Source of the DNA: JASJBU01 sp963797085
GTDB lineage: Bacteria; Pseudomonadota; Gammaproteobacteria; Chromatiales; Chromatiaceae
Assembly (NCBI GenBank): GCA_963797085.1
Contig: CAWCOA010000023.1
Coordinates: forward strand, 102,297-166,296
Direction of reading: 5' to 3'
DNA length: 64,000 nt
The notes beneath the pieces were generated by a model. That model saw nothing but the letters and a program-made list of their open reading frames with translations, was not told the DNA's origin and did not search any database. Of the stretch, positions 1 through 8,040 are shown piece by piece. The position numbers and the translations under genes are program-made. Positions within the stretch are counted from its first letter, which is position 1. Each line of letters starts with the position of its first letter.

Positions 1-267
1 TTGGGTGCCAAACCAGATGAACCCCTGGTGATCCTGAGTGATCGCATTGACTGCGGCCTGCGCCAGTCCATCTTTGACGGAAAGTGTGGAAAACAGAATA
101 TTTCGATTCAGTTGGGGAGTATGAAGTGGATCAACTCCTAGACTATTTCCTACCCCAGGTAATGAAAAAAGAAGCAGCATAAAACCGATCTGCATGAGGC
201 CGACACGCCAACAATTTCTGCCTTTTATCTTTATAGGCAGATGCATTTGATCGATTATTCCAACCAT
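1..267 (-). CDS. N-terminus of a two-component-regulator-propeller sensor protein (partial)
   Basis: The minus-strand frame is open from an ATG at 267 to the window edge, so the rest of the gene lies outside. About 89 residues are visible. They begin with a probable signal peptide: a basic start, then a hydrophobic stretch around residues 25-38 (GLMQIGFMLLLFSLPG). Next comes a sequence of the kind that opens the periplasmic beta-propeller of Reg_prop sensors, with LSVKDGLAQAAVNAITQD followed by QGFIWFGTQ. In that family the propeller is followed by a Y_Y_Y domain, one membrane segment and a histidine kinase or GGDEF output, none of which can be seen here. A second ATG at 246 is also possible, and neither has a clear ribosome binding site. 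A stop codon lies in frame just upstream of the first ATG. Confidence 0.72.
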   Translation of the reverse strand, partial: MVGIIDQMHLPIKIKGRNCWRVGLMQIGFMLLLFSLPGVGNSLGVDPLHTPQLNRNILFSTLSVKDGLAQAAVNAITQDHQGFIWFGTQ

Positions 268-659
268 TATTAACTATTAAGAACGCGCCGTTGAAACCAA
301 TTGCTACAATTTTCACTCTATTGTCTCTGGATTCATGCCGTTGGCGATTCATCAATGCTCTATTACAGGAACCATGTCCCTATATCGGTTTTTTCACACT
401 TTTCTTGAACGAACCAGAAGACCTCACAACAAAAAAATCACGTACGGATTATCGACTCACTGGATTGGTCGCAAACGACCTCATGGGAAGGGGATCTGAT
501 CTACACACTAGGGATCAGTGGCTCTGCCTAGCTGTCGTATTGAATTGAAAACAGTGGATAACGTTAGGGATCTCTAGAAAGTCTTCGACTATTTTTCTGA
601 ACGGTAAACGCAGCAATCTTCCTGTCTGGACGGCCCTCCGGCCGCCCGTATTTGCATAA
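268..659. other. Intergenic region without recognised gene
   Basis: Between the start of the propeller sensor and the truncated subtilase I see no convincing gene. An 85-codon plus-strand frame at 291-548 has no ribosome binding site and no recognisable family. A short GC-rich hairpin near 631-644 lies just downstream of the truncated subtilase and is listed separately. Confidence 0.5.
631..644 (-). terminator. GC-rich hairpin after truncated subtilase copy
   Basis: CGGCC at 631-635 pairs with GGCCG at 640-644 around a 4-base loop, and the stem can extend past one mismatch. It starts about 15 bases after the stop codon of the truncated subtilase. The intact copy has a similar but stronger hairpin after its own stop, so the duplication probably included this element. 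There is no good T-run, so termination is only possible. Confidence 0.35.
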
Positions 660-1505
660 TCAGTCATCATTGAGAGTCGTTGAGCTGGCTGAGGTGGAGT
701 ACAGTGGATCCTCATCATCCACGGCATCCGCCCATAGATAACTATCCGCCCATAAGTAGGAATCAGCCCATAAATAACTGTCGGCCCACAAGTATGAATC
801 AGCCCACAGGTAGCTGTCAGCCCACAGGTATGACAGTCTCCATTCCTGACCACCCCAGATGGCCGAGGTGTCCTGTACCAAAACCGCATCATCACTATCA
901 GATAGGCTAATAAATGGCGACTGAGCCCTACCCGTAACTATACCCGTGTCATCCAGGGCCGCATCGATATCCAGGGCGCCGGCACCCACAACAGTGATAT
1001 CGCCTTCGATTTTACGCGCTGAACGCATCAATCTGGCCTTGACATCATCAGGGGTCAAGTCTGGGTCTTTATCCAGCATCAATGCCGCCGCGCCAGAGGT
1101 CATGGCCGCTGCCATGGAAGTGCCGGACAGCTCTAGATAAGATGCCTCGCCATAGTCATCGAGCACTACCCGATCGGGATTATCCTGCAACAGTCTGGCA
1201 TTAACCGAAATGGTTGAGATCAGCCGGTTGCCCGGGGCGATAAAGTCAGGTTTGACAAAATGGTCGATCAGGGTCGGACCGCGTGACGAATAACTGGAGA
1301 CATAGTCGTCATCCATATTTGCAGTCTCTTCATCGGTCAATGAACCCACGGTAATCAGTTTCGGCGAATTGCCAGGACTGGTAATGGTAAAGTGGTCGTC
1401 ACGCCCGTAGTTACCCGCTGCAGTGACGACCACAAAACCCACATCCCAGAGTGCTTCGGCGGCGAATAACATGACCTTGTACTCGATTTGGTGAATTCTA
1501 CACAA
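660..1505 (-). pseudogene. 5'-truncated copy of subtilase (S8 family) with SYLWAD repeats
   Basis: This is the C-terminal half of a subtilisin-like protease, clearly a duplicate of the intact gene immediately upstream. Homology begins around residue 17 (EALWDVGFVVVTAAGNYG). It keeps the oxyanion asparagine (AGNYG) and the catalytic serine (ELSGTSMAA, near residue 130). The catalytic aspartate and histidine regions, the propeptide and the signal peptide are missing. The usual proline after GTSMAA is alanine. The tail has six SYLWAD hexapeptides (DNA 727-834) and then an acidic end similar to that of the intact copy. The first 16 residues match nothing in the intact copy. With no signal peptide and no complete triad it should not be an active protease. 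The reading frame is still open, so the truncation may be fairly recent. Confidence 0.8.
727..834 (-). repeat. Six 18-bp SYLWAD repeats in truncated subtilase
   Basis: Six 18-base units each encode SYLWAD, again with synonymous differences between units. The array is shorter than the eleven units of the intact copy, so unit number has changed since the duplication. Confidence 0.88.
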
Positions 1506-1522
1506 GATTACAGAGGGTGAGA

Positions 1523-1540
1523 GGCGGCCCGAAGGCCGCC
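1523..1540 (-). terminator. Hairpin with UUCG loop after intact subtilase
   Basis: Seven perfect base pairs, GGCGGCC with GGCCGCC, close a tetraloop that reads TTCG on the minus strand, an unusually stable loop. It begins 13 bases after the subtilase stop codon. The sequence after it is pyrimidine-rich but is not a clean T-run, so termination is likely but not certain. Confidence 0.55.
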
Positions 1541-1553
1541 GTTAGAGGGACGA

Positions 1554-3398
1554 TTAATCGTCATACAGGACGGTCGAGTTAGCGGATGTAGAGTACAGCG
1601 GGTCATCGTCGCAGATTGCATCGGCCCAGAGATAGCTGTCAGCCCATAGATAGCTGTCGGCCCAAAGGTAGGAGTCGGCCCAGAGATAGCTGTCAGCCCA
1701 AAGGTAAGAGTCAGCCCACAGATAGCTGTCAGCCCAGAGGTAGGAATCGGCCCACAAGTAACTGTCAGCCCACAGGTAACTGTCGGACCAAAGGTAGGAG
1801 TCGCCCCAAAGCTGGCTGGCACTCCATTCCGCTCCGCCCCATACAGCTGTCGTGTCCTGGACCGTGATTTTGGTACCGTCCGGGGAGATACCCATATGTG
1901 GCGATTGAGCAGCACCGGTTATGTAGCCGGTCTCGGCCAGGGCGGCACTGATGTCCATGACGCCGGCGCCCGCATCGACTGGATCAGCATCTATGCTTCG
2001 TGCAGAGCGCATCAGGCGCGCCTTGACATCGTCAGGTGACAGATTCGAATCCAGGGAGAGCATCAGAGCAGCGGTTCCAGCGACCATGGGGGCCGCCATC
2101 GAGGTGCCTGATAGTTCCATGTATTCGTCAGAGCAGGTTTGACAATTTTGCACATTGCCCGGCAGATCATGCATCAGCTTACTCTGAACTGACATGGTCG
2201 AGATCAGACGGTTGCCGGGAGCCAGCAGGTCGGGTTTCAGGAAATGGTCGATCAGGGTCGGGCCGCGTGACGAGTAGGAGGATACATAGTCGTCAGCGAA
2301 ATTGTCGCCGGTGCCCGAATCGGTCAGGGAACCCACGGTGATGATCTTTGGCGAGATGCCCGGGCTGGTGATACTGAAGTTGCCGCCACGCCCGTAGTTA
2401 CCGGCTGAGGCCACCACCACGATACCCGCATCCCAGACCTGGTTGACGGCCTGCACCAGCGGATCGGTCACCAGACTTTCCTCGACCCCTTTGCCCAGAG
2501 ACAGATTGACCACTTTGATCCCTTTGGCGTCGGCATTGGCCAGCACCCAGTCCAGGGCCGCGATCACATCAGAGCTCTGCCCGTGACCATTCGCATCGAG
2601 CACCCGCAGTGAATAGAGGGGGGCCCCTGCGGCCACACCGGTGTAGGCCTGATTGGAGTGGTAACCATCACCACCAATGATCCCGGCAACATGGGTGCCA
2701 TGACCCAATGGATCGCCGGAATCACAGCCTGATGCCGCGCAAGAGGCTGCTGGGGGAATGAGCTCGACTCGTTCAACCACATTAAGGTCACCATGGTCGC
2801 CGATGCCTGAATCGATTACCGCCACGGCCACGTTGGGAGATACAGGAATATCATAGGTGGAACCAGCTGCTGGTCGGTTGGCTGTTTGATAGGCCGATGA
2901 GGACAATGCAGAGACGGGCTCATCCACGGCAACCACCTCGATATTGGGATTGTCGGACAGCGCTTCCAGGCGATTGGCAGGAACGGTCAGCTTGCGCATC
3001 TTCAGCTTGCCGAATGCCCGTTTGGTCTTACCGCCAAGCCCCTTCACCCGGTTATTTTCACCTATCGCAGGCCGGTTCTTGTAGACAACGATGATCTCTA
3101 CCAGATCCTCGCGGTCGGATTCGGCCAGGGCTGCGCTTTTCCGGGAGAACTTGCGTATCAGCCTGCGGGATAATTTACGCGCCTTTTTTATGGCTCGCTT
3201 TTCGGCCTTACGCGCCTGTTTTTCTGCACGCTTTTCAGCCTTGGACGATTTAGCTGCTGGCGCTTCTACCTGTGCAGTCTCCTCGCTGGCCCCATAATTG
3301 AAACTACTCGCAGCGACTGCCTCAGGAAAACTCCACCCGGCCCAAAGAATGGATGTAATAGCCAGTGTCGCCGCTATTTTGTATCCGTTGACTAACAT
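1554..3398 (-). CDS. Secreted subtilisin-like serine protease (S8) with C-terminal SYLWAD hexapeptide repeats
   Basis: I chose the ATG at 3398 because a CAGGAGAG ribosome binding site lies about 7 bases upstream and a signal peptide follows directly (ending near PEAVAASS, residue 32). The frame is open 22 codons further upstream but has no signal there. Next come a strongly basic Lys/Arg/Ala region (about residues 52-90) and an inhibitor-I9-like propeptide. The catalytic domain has Asp in AVIDSGIGD (about residue 196), His in GHGTHVAG (about 233), the oxyanion Asn in AGNYG (about 334) and Ser in GTSMAAPM (about 433), so the triad is complete. The C-terminus carries eleven consecutive hexapeptides (SQLWGD, SYLWSD, then nine SYLWAD) and an acidic tail. 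The product is probably exported and self-processed. A truncated duplicate lies directly downstream. Confidence 0.9.
   Translation of the reverse strand: MLVNGYKIAATLAITSILWAGWSFPEAVAASSFNYGASEETAQVEAPAAKSSKAEKRAEKQARKAEKRAIKKARKLSRRLIRKFSRKSAALAESDREDLVEIIVVYKNRPAIGENNRVKGLGGKTKRAFGKLKMRKLTVPANRLEALSDNPNIEVVAVDEPVSALSSSAYQTANRPAAGSTYDIPVSPNVAVAVIDSGIGDHGDLNVVERVELIPPAASCAASGCDSGDPLGHGTHVAGIIGGDGYHSNQAYTGVAAGAPLYSLRVLDANGHGQSSDVIAALDWVLANADAKGIKVVNLSLGKGVEESLVTDPLVQAVNQVWDAGIVVVASAGNYGRGGNFSITSPGISPKIITVGSLTDSGTGDNFADDYVSSYSSRGPTLIDHFLKPDLLAPGNRLISTMSVQSKLMHDLPGNVQNCQTCSDEYMELSGTSMAAPMVAGTAALMLSLDSNLSPDDVKARLMRSARSIDADPVDAGAGVMDISAALAETGYITGAAQSPHMGISPDGTKITVQDTTAVWGGAEWSASQLWGDSYLWSDSYLWADSYLWADSYLWADSYLWADSYLWADSYLWADSYLWADSYLWADSYLWADAICDDDPLYSTSANSTVLYDD
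1621..1818 (-). repeat. Eleven 18-bp repeats encoding SYLWAD-type hexapeptides
   Basis: Eleven in-frame 18-base units encode SQLWGD, SYLWSD and nine SYLWAD. The units differ mostly at synonymous third positions (for example tcggcc versus tcagcc for the Ala-Asp codons, and several Leu and Tyr codons). The peptide is therefore conserved while the DNA has drifted. This points to selection on the protein repeat rather than recent slippage. Confidence 0.9.
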
Positions 3399-3953
3399 GT
3401 TGACTCTCCTGTTGCTTTCTGAGTTGCACACGATGCACCACCCGCTTGTACTCAATGTTTGCAACCAACATGCCAGTCACTGCGACAAGTGGTAGAGAGG
3501 CAACAGTTAATGCCATTTTATTTATTGTTTATCAATGAGTTATATTATTTAATGAAATTATCTACAGACCATCAATGGTCCTTGCTGAAGACATTTTGGA
3601 AGCAAATCGCGGGCTCACACCAGAAATATCGGCTGATTCGCCGAAATTATGGGGTATGACAAAAATGGTGGGGGCAGGAGGTTGAAATTACACCCGCTTG
3701 ATCAGGTGTGCATTAATTCAACATGATCGTCTTTTTCAAGCCACCAGGGCCTGGTTACTCACAGGACCCTCACTGATGGTTCAGCAGATGAATGGAATGC
3801 TGGTTAACCGACTATGCCTGAACGGTGAAACGATGGGCAGAAAAGTGATATGGGATTGTAGATTCCCGTCGCCAGAAGAACTTTGCAGATAGAATAGTGA
3901 CCAAGGGGGACAACCGCAGCAAGTCTACAGGCTTGCTGCGGTTGAAAACCCTG
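3399..3953. other. Intergenic region upstream of subtilase
   Basis: About 550 bases with no supported gene. The part near 3500-3560 is AT-rich and may hold the subtilase promoter, but I cannot fix -35 and -10 boxes. Plus-strand frames of 64-66 codons here have no ribosome binding site and no family resemblance. A strong hairpin at 3911-3944 is listed separately. Confidence 0.5.
3911..3944 (-). terminator. 13-bp stem hairpin downstream of membrane protein gene
   Basis: CAACCGCAGCAAG pairs perfectly with CTTGCTGCGGTTG around an 8-base loop. It starts about 10 bases after the stop codon of the minus-strand gene at 3954. The minus strand continues TCCCCCTT, so the U-tract is poor. Position and stem strength still make a terminator the best explanation. 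Confidence 0.6.
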
Positions 3954-4406
3954 TCATGGCCCCTGATGATAAAAAAGATGGCCCGGGCCGGGGGTTCGCA
4001 GAACATCGCCCATTAAATACTCGGCGTAATTCTCTTGTTTCAGCCTTAGATCCACTATCCCGGAATTTGAGCCTGCAGTGATAGGCAAAGCCCGCTCCCC
4101 AGCACCAGCTGGATCATCGCTGCTGCTGGCCATTGGCATCACAGACTGCTGAACAGACTCTTTTGCAGTATTTCTCTCAGCCCAATACATCACCGAAAGA
4201 CGCAACCAAAACAGCCCGGCAAATAGTGTCGCGACCAGCAGTAATGCGGTTAAGAAGGTGCTCGCATTCATTAATCCAAAACTGGCAATAACCGCTGCTA
4301 CCGGCAGGGCAAAAGCCAGGAGTATGACTATCGCTCCAATCAGCGCCGCAGGATCAATGACTATCAAGTATTTCAGGATTTTGTATAAAATTTTGCTTCT
4401 CATCAT
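3954..4406 (-). CDS. Small membrane protein of unknown function
   Basis: About 150 residues. I chose the start MMRSKILYK at 4406 because GGGGAA lies just upstream. The frame runs 12 codons further, but those codons run into a perfect inverted repeat (4427-4449), which argues against the longer form. Two hydrophobic segments near residues 20-40 and 50-70 look like membrane helices (ALIGAIVILLAFALPVAAV and FLTALLLVATLFAGLFWL). A polar C-terminal half follows, with no recognised motif. It stands alone between hairpins and has no operon partner. I do not recognise the family. Confidence 0.55.
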   Translation of the reverse strand: MMRSKILYKILKYLIVIDPAALIGAIVILLAFALPVAAVIASFGLMNASTFLTALLLVATLFAGLFWLRLSVMYWAERNTAKESVQQSVMPMASSSDDPAGAGERALPITAGSNSGIVDLRLKQENYAEYLMGDVLRTPGPGHLFYHQGP

Positions 4407-4426
4407 GTTCCCCAACTTACTAGGCG

Positions 4427-4449
4427 ACCCTGGATGAAACATCCAGGGT
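4427..4449. repeat. Perfect 10-bp inverted repeat upstream of membrane protein
   Basis: ACCCTGGATG and CATCCAGGGT are separated by AAA. The hairpin lies just upstream of the ribosome binding site of the minus-strand membrane protein, so in its mRNA it would form a leader stem. It could also be an upstream terminator. Confidence 0.7.
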
Positions 4450-4511
4450 CAAGATTCAATGAGTACCTGTGAGCACTACTGTGGCGCCGAGGGACTCTAC
4501 CTTGTCGCTTG

Positions 4512-4551
4512 GTGCCTATAGAGCTGGTCTGAACCCAGCTGCATTAGGCAC
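4512..4551. repeat. Two-part hairpin (7 bp plus 6 bp stems)
   Basis: GTGCCTA (4512-4518) pairs with TAGGCAC (4545-4551). Inside it AGCTGG (4522-4527) pairs with CCAGCT (4535-4540) around a 7-base loop, leaving small unequal internal loops (3 and 4 bases). The shape resembles a REP-type or leader element. I see no second copy in the window. Confidence 0.6.
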
Positions 4552-4980
4552 GGTGGTCAATCAAACTAGCGCAAGCCCCATGCCAAAAATCGGGATCGAA
4601 CTGGATCTGCAATTATTTATACGTATTTTCAATTGGTTATGCTTTTTACATTCTGAAATTCCTGATCACCAGATTTTTTTACTAGTCCGCACCACATAAA
4701 ATTTCGGCGGATTTCGCCATTATTTTCAAAGATAAAAAATATTGGCTTATCATCTGGGACGACCTGTTGGTCAGGGTCAGTGATAAAATATGGGTATGGA
4801 GTGATTGATGGCAGGTCTGACCTTGATAAGCAACTGCTGTCATGACCTGGTAGAGAGCGAAATTGTGTGGGAGCTCGTTGCTATACCTTATATAAAAGTA
4901 CAAATGCAAAGATTGCAGTAAGCTGTAGGGCCGCCCATGAGAACACAAAGACCGATCTTGCACTGGTTGTAGATAGCCGC

Positions 4981-7900
4981 TCAAACCCTGGCGGATTCTT
5001 TCCAGCGCCGGTAGGTCGGCAAGGTGACCCCCATCAGGGCGGTGGCTGTTTTATCCTCGTCTGGCAGGCAACTGATCACTTCTTGCAACAGCGCACCCCG
5101 AACCCGTTCGCTCACATTCTGCTCAGCATTTGCGTCCAGGGAAGACAACAGATGGTTAAGCACCGGACCCATCGGGCGCCATTCCGGCACTCGAGTCAGA
5201 CGCCCGGTCTCCTGCTCCTGCCGAACTTTCTGCACTTGCCGGCGAAACGTGGTCTCGGCCATACCCAGCAATGAGGAGGCGCGTCGGGCAATTCCACGAT
5301 GGGTTTCATCTGCCAGCAACACCAGATCTTCACCGAGCCAACGCCCCAGTGGTTCGGATGCCGCCTTGCCGCGGCTCAACACCCGCTGTACCTGGCCTTG
5401 CAGCTCACGGCTCAGGATCTCCCAGGGATCACCAGACAAATCCGCCTCAACAGCCTGGGGAGGGGCTTGGCTTGCGTGATTCTCGGCTGGCGCGGGCGTT
5501 AACGGTGCCGAAGCTATAACTGACGCCGACGGTACTGCAGCAAGCGGCGGCAGTGGATTCTGTAGATCATCCCTGGGCAGATTGAGGTCCTGTGCATTCA
5601 CGTTATCCGAGGCACACATCACTACCACTTTTAAGATCACATTTTGCAGTTCCCGCACGTTACCCGGCCATGGATAGCTCAACAGCGCTGCTTCGGCATC
5701 CGCGCCGAGTTGCAAGGGCCCTTTCTGGTACTGAACCGAGAATTTCTCCAGAAAATAGCGCGCCAAAGGCAGAATATCGTCCGGCCGCAACCGCAACGGC
5801 AGCGCTTCGACCACGAACACCTGGAGTCGATAATAAAGATCCTGCCGATAGCGCCCTAACCTGACCTCCTCCGCCAGATTCCGATTGGTCGCCGCGACGA
5901 TGCGGACATCCACTTGCCGGGACTTGCTGGCGCCAACCGGGGTCATCTCCTTTTCCTGCACAAAGCGCAACAGTTTGGCCTGCACGTCCAGCGGTAATTC
6001 CCCCACTTCGTCCAGAAACAGGGTGCCACCGTCGGCCTGCAGGATGCGTCCTGCCGCAGCACTGTCGGCGCCGGTATAGGCCCCCTTCACCCGGCCAAAC
6101 AGTTCCGACTCCAACAGGGTTGGCGAGATAGCGCCACAATCCACCGTCACGAAGGGCTGATCTTTGCGCAGGCTCATCTCATGCAGTGACTTGGCCAGCA
6201 TCTCCTTGCCGGTCCCACTCTCGCCGGTGACCAGTACGGTGGCGTCGGTAGGCGCGACTTTCAACATGGTCTCCATCACCTGGTGCATCTGTGCCGAACA
6301 GAACACCATCTTCGAGTGCTGCAAGGCTTGACGTAATCCACGCACCTCCTGTTTCAGCTGCGAACTCTCCTGCTCCTTGTTTTCCTTCCAGCGGGTGGCC
6401 AGAAAGGCATGCGCCAGCGCGTTGGCTACCTGGTTGGCAAGCGCGCTCAAAAAAACGATATCCGATGAATCGAGCCTGGCCTCATTCTGCATCTCGACAT
6501 ACAGGCATCCCTGATAAGAACCTGATGCCAGCATTGGGATGGCATAAGCAGTGAGGGGCTTTTGAGCTGCGGCTTTAATCGTTACATCAAGGCTTAATCG
6601 CTCGACCTGCTGGCGCTGACTGACACGCTCGAACAATTGAGTCTGGGCCTCCGACAAGGGTAGCGGATTACCTTGCTCCAAGCAGGTCATCCAGACTTTA
6701 GCCCGCTCATCAACGAATTCCGCCAGCACACGGGTCTGCTTCTCATCATCCGTCAGTAAAACAGCCCTGAATGGCTTGAACAGGTCGCCAATCCGCGTAA
6801 TGAATTCCCTGGCAATGGCGTCACCTTCGGAATTCGAGGCAATAAAAGCCACAGTTTCCCAAAGCAACAGCATGTTCCGGTAATCTTTCTCCGTGTCCGC
6901 GGTGAAGATCCCGGACAGCCGGTCGAGACTCCCCACCACAGTGGCATCGCCTTGCGGGTCCCACACCACCGTGCGCCCTCCGCCTGCGAGCTTGGCCTGA
7001 TTGATGGCATTATCCGCCCAATGCAGCAACTCGTTGGCATCGTCTGCCGCCTGTTCCGGTCGCTCCGGATCGTAGATCGCCATGCCCATACTGAATGCCA
7101 GACGCACTGCCTTTTGTGCATAGGGTGATTGCTTGAGTGCATGCCGCAGCTTGTCAGCAACCGCTTTCGCGGCCTCAACGCCCGCCCCCGGAAGCAACAC
7201 CGCAAATACCGCACCTCCATAACGGAAGGCCATGTCGGACTGGCGCAAGGCGCCGCCGATTCGCTCCGCCACTTCCGCCAGTACGCCATCACCCCGTTGC
7301 CGGCCCAAACGCTGATTGACAGTGGCGAAATCGTCCGGATTGATCATCAACAGACCCAGCGGTCGGGCCTGCTCCCTGGCCTGTCTGAACAACTGTCCTA
7401 ACAGGCCCTGCAGTTCCGCGCGTCCCGGCATACGGCTCAAGGGGTCCTGCTGCCAGGCAGCACAGCGATGGAAGGCCCAGACAAGGTGTGCGCTGCTAGA
7501 CAGAAGCCGCTTCAATTCACCGATAGGGCTTTGTCCATCTGGGGAGATGATCAGGTCAAATTGCCCTGACTGCATGGGTAGGCTTTGATCAGCCTCCCAG
7601 TACAGACCCAACCAGAGTCGGGCACCCTCGGCACTCGCCCAGGTATGCTCTTGGCAACGCCTGTCAACCTCGGGGGAGAGCCGGTCGCCAACCTCCAGTT
7701 GCTGCAGCAGCAGATCGATTCTGACGCTCAGGATAGAGACACTCTCAGTGCTGCTGCGCATAATCTCGATTACCTCATCAGAGGTAGCGGCATCATTCCT
7801 CGCCTGCTCGCAGACAAAGGCCGTTGCGCTTTGCATATCCTGCATTTCCGGGATCATCGATTCCGCCCCGGCCTGACACAGAAACGGGCTGAGGTCACTG

Positions 7901-8001
7901 CCGATGGGACTGGGTATGAACAGGGTGCCTGCCTCCGCACCGAGCATCTGGCGGATGGCTTCCAGATAGGTATGCAAGGTCTCCAGCATAGGCACGCTCA
8001 C
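4981..8001 (-). CDS. Sigma-54-dependent activator with degenerate GGDEF, GAF-like and AAA+ domains and Fis-type HTH
   Basis: 1006 residues from a GTG start; AGGAGAGA lies directly upstream. The N-terminal 180 residues are unassigned. Residues about 190-350 are a GGDEF domain whose active-site motif has become GGAVF (262-266), while the RxxD inhibitory site (RQSD, 253-256) has its normal spacing. A GAF-like region spans about 370-530. The sigma-54 AAA+ domain has Walker A GESGTGKE (593-600), the GAYTGA sigma-54 loop (640-645), Walker B LFLDEVGE (661-668) and YPWPGNVRELQN. The C-terminus has two Fis-like helix-turn-helix stretches, about 900-926 (LLGMAETTFRRQVQK) and 980-1003 (TALMGVTLPTYRRW). 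It should activate sigma-54 promoters and may sense c-di-GMP through the retained I-site. An HDOD protein gene lies directly upstream on the same strand. Confidence 0.88.
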   Translation of the reverse strand: MSVPMLETLHTYLEAIRQMLGAEAGTLFIPSPIGSDLSPFLCQAGAESMIPEMQDMQSATAFVCEQARNDAATSDEVIEIMRSSTESVSILSVRIDLLLQQLEVGDRLSPEVDRRCQEHTWASAEGARLWLGLYWEADQSLPMQSGQFDLIISPDGQSPIGELKRLLSSSAHLVWAFHRCAAWQQDPLSRMPGRAELQGLLGQLFRQAREQARPLGLLMINPDDFATVNQRLGRQRGDGVLAEVAERIGGALRQSDMAFRYGGAVFAVLLPGAGVEAAKAVADKLRHALKQSPYAQKAVRLAFSMGMAIYDPERPEQAADDANELLHWADNAINQAKLAGGGRTVVWDPQGDATVVGSLDRLSGIFTADTEKDYRNMLLLWETVAFIASNSEGDAIAREFITRIGDLFKPFRAVLLTDDEKQTRVLAEFVDERAKVWMTCLEQGNPLPLSEAQTQLFERVSQRQQVERLSLDVTIKAAAQKPLTAYAIPMLASGSYQGCLYVEMQNEARLDSSDIVFLSALANQVANALAHAFLATRWKENKEQESSQLKQEVRGLRQALQHSKMVFCSAQMHQVMETMLKVAPTDATVLVTGESGTGKEMLAKSLHEMSLRKDQPFVTVDCGAISPTLLESELFGRVKGAYTGADSAAAGRILQADGGTLFLDEVGELPLDVQAKLLRFVQEKEMTPVGASKSRQVDVRIVAATNRNLAEEVRLGRYRQDLYYRLQVFVVEALPLRLRPDDILPLARYFLEKFSVQYQKGPLQLGADAEAALLSYPWPGNVRELQNVILKVVVMCASDNVNAQDLNLPRDDLQNPLPPLAAVPSASVIASAPLTPAPAENHASQAPPQAVEADLSGDPWEILSRELQGQVQRVLSRGKAASEPLGRWLGEDLVLLADETHRGIARRASSLLGMAETTFRRQVQKVRQEQETGRLTRVPEWRPMGPVLNHLLSSLDANAEQNVSERVRGALLQEVISCLPDEDKTATALMGVTLPTYRRWKESARV

Positions 8002-8040
8002 TCTCTCCTGTTAATCAGCACTGCTAAATGCAAATAGTCC

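Larger units (their letters stand above)
4407..4980. other. Intergenic region with two strong inverted repeats
   Basis: No supported gene lies here. The region holds a perfect 10-bp stem at 4427-4449 and a two-part hairpin at 4512-4551, both listed separately. From about 4600 to 4740 it is AT-rich. It ends at the stop codon of the sigma-54 activator. Confidence 0.5.

Noticed and set aside
291..548. 85-codon plus-strand frame at the left end
   Set aside because: It overlaps the upstream region of the propeller sensor, has no ribosome binding site and no recognisable domain.
727..1818. Possible CRISPR or other DNA-level repeat array
   Set aside because: The units are 18 bases, contiguous, in frame with a protein repeat and have no spacers.
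1616..1867. Plus-strand open frame opposite the subtilase repeats
   Set aside because: It is a by-product of the 18-base repeat on the other strand, which keeps several frames open; no start signal or homology.
3698..3892. 64-codon plus-strand frame
   Set aside because: No ribosome binding site, no family resemblance, and it lies over a region with a terminator for the opposite strand.
7585..8037. 150-codon plus-strand frame opposite the sigma-54 activator start
   Set aside because: It is antisense to a well-supported protein with clear domains; its sequence has no family character.
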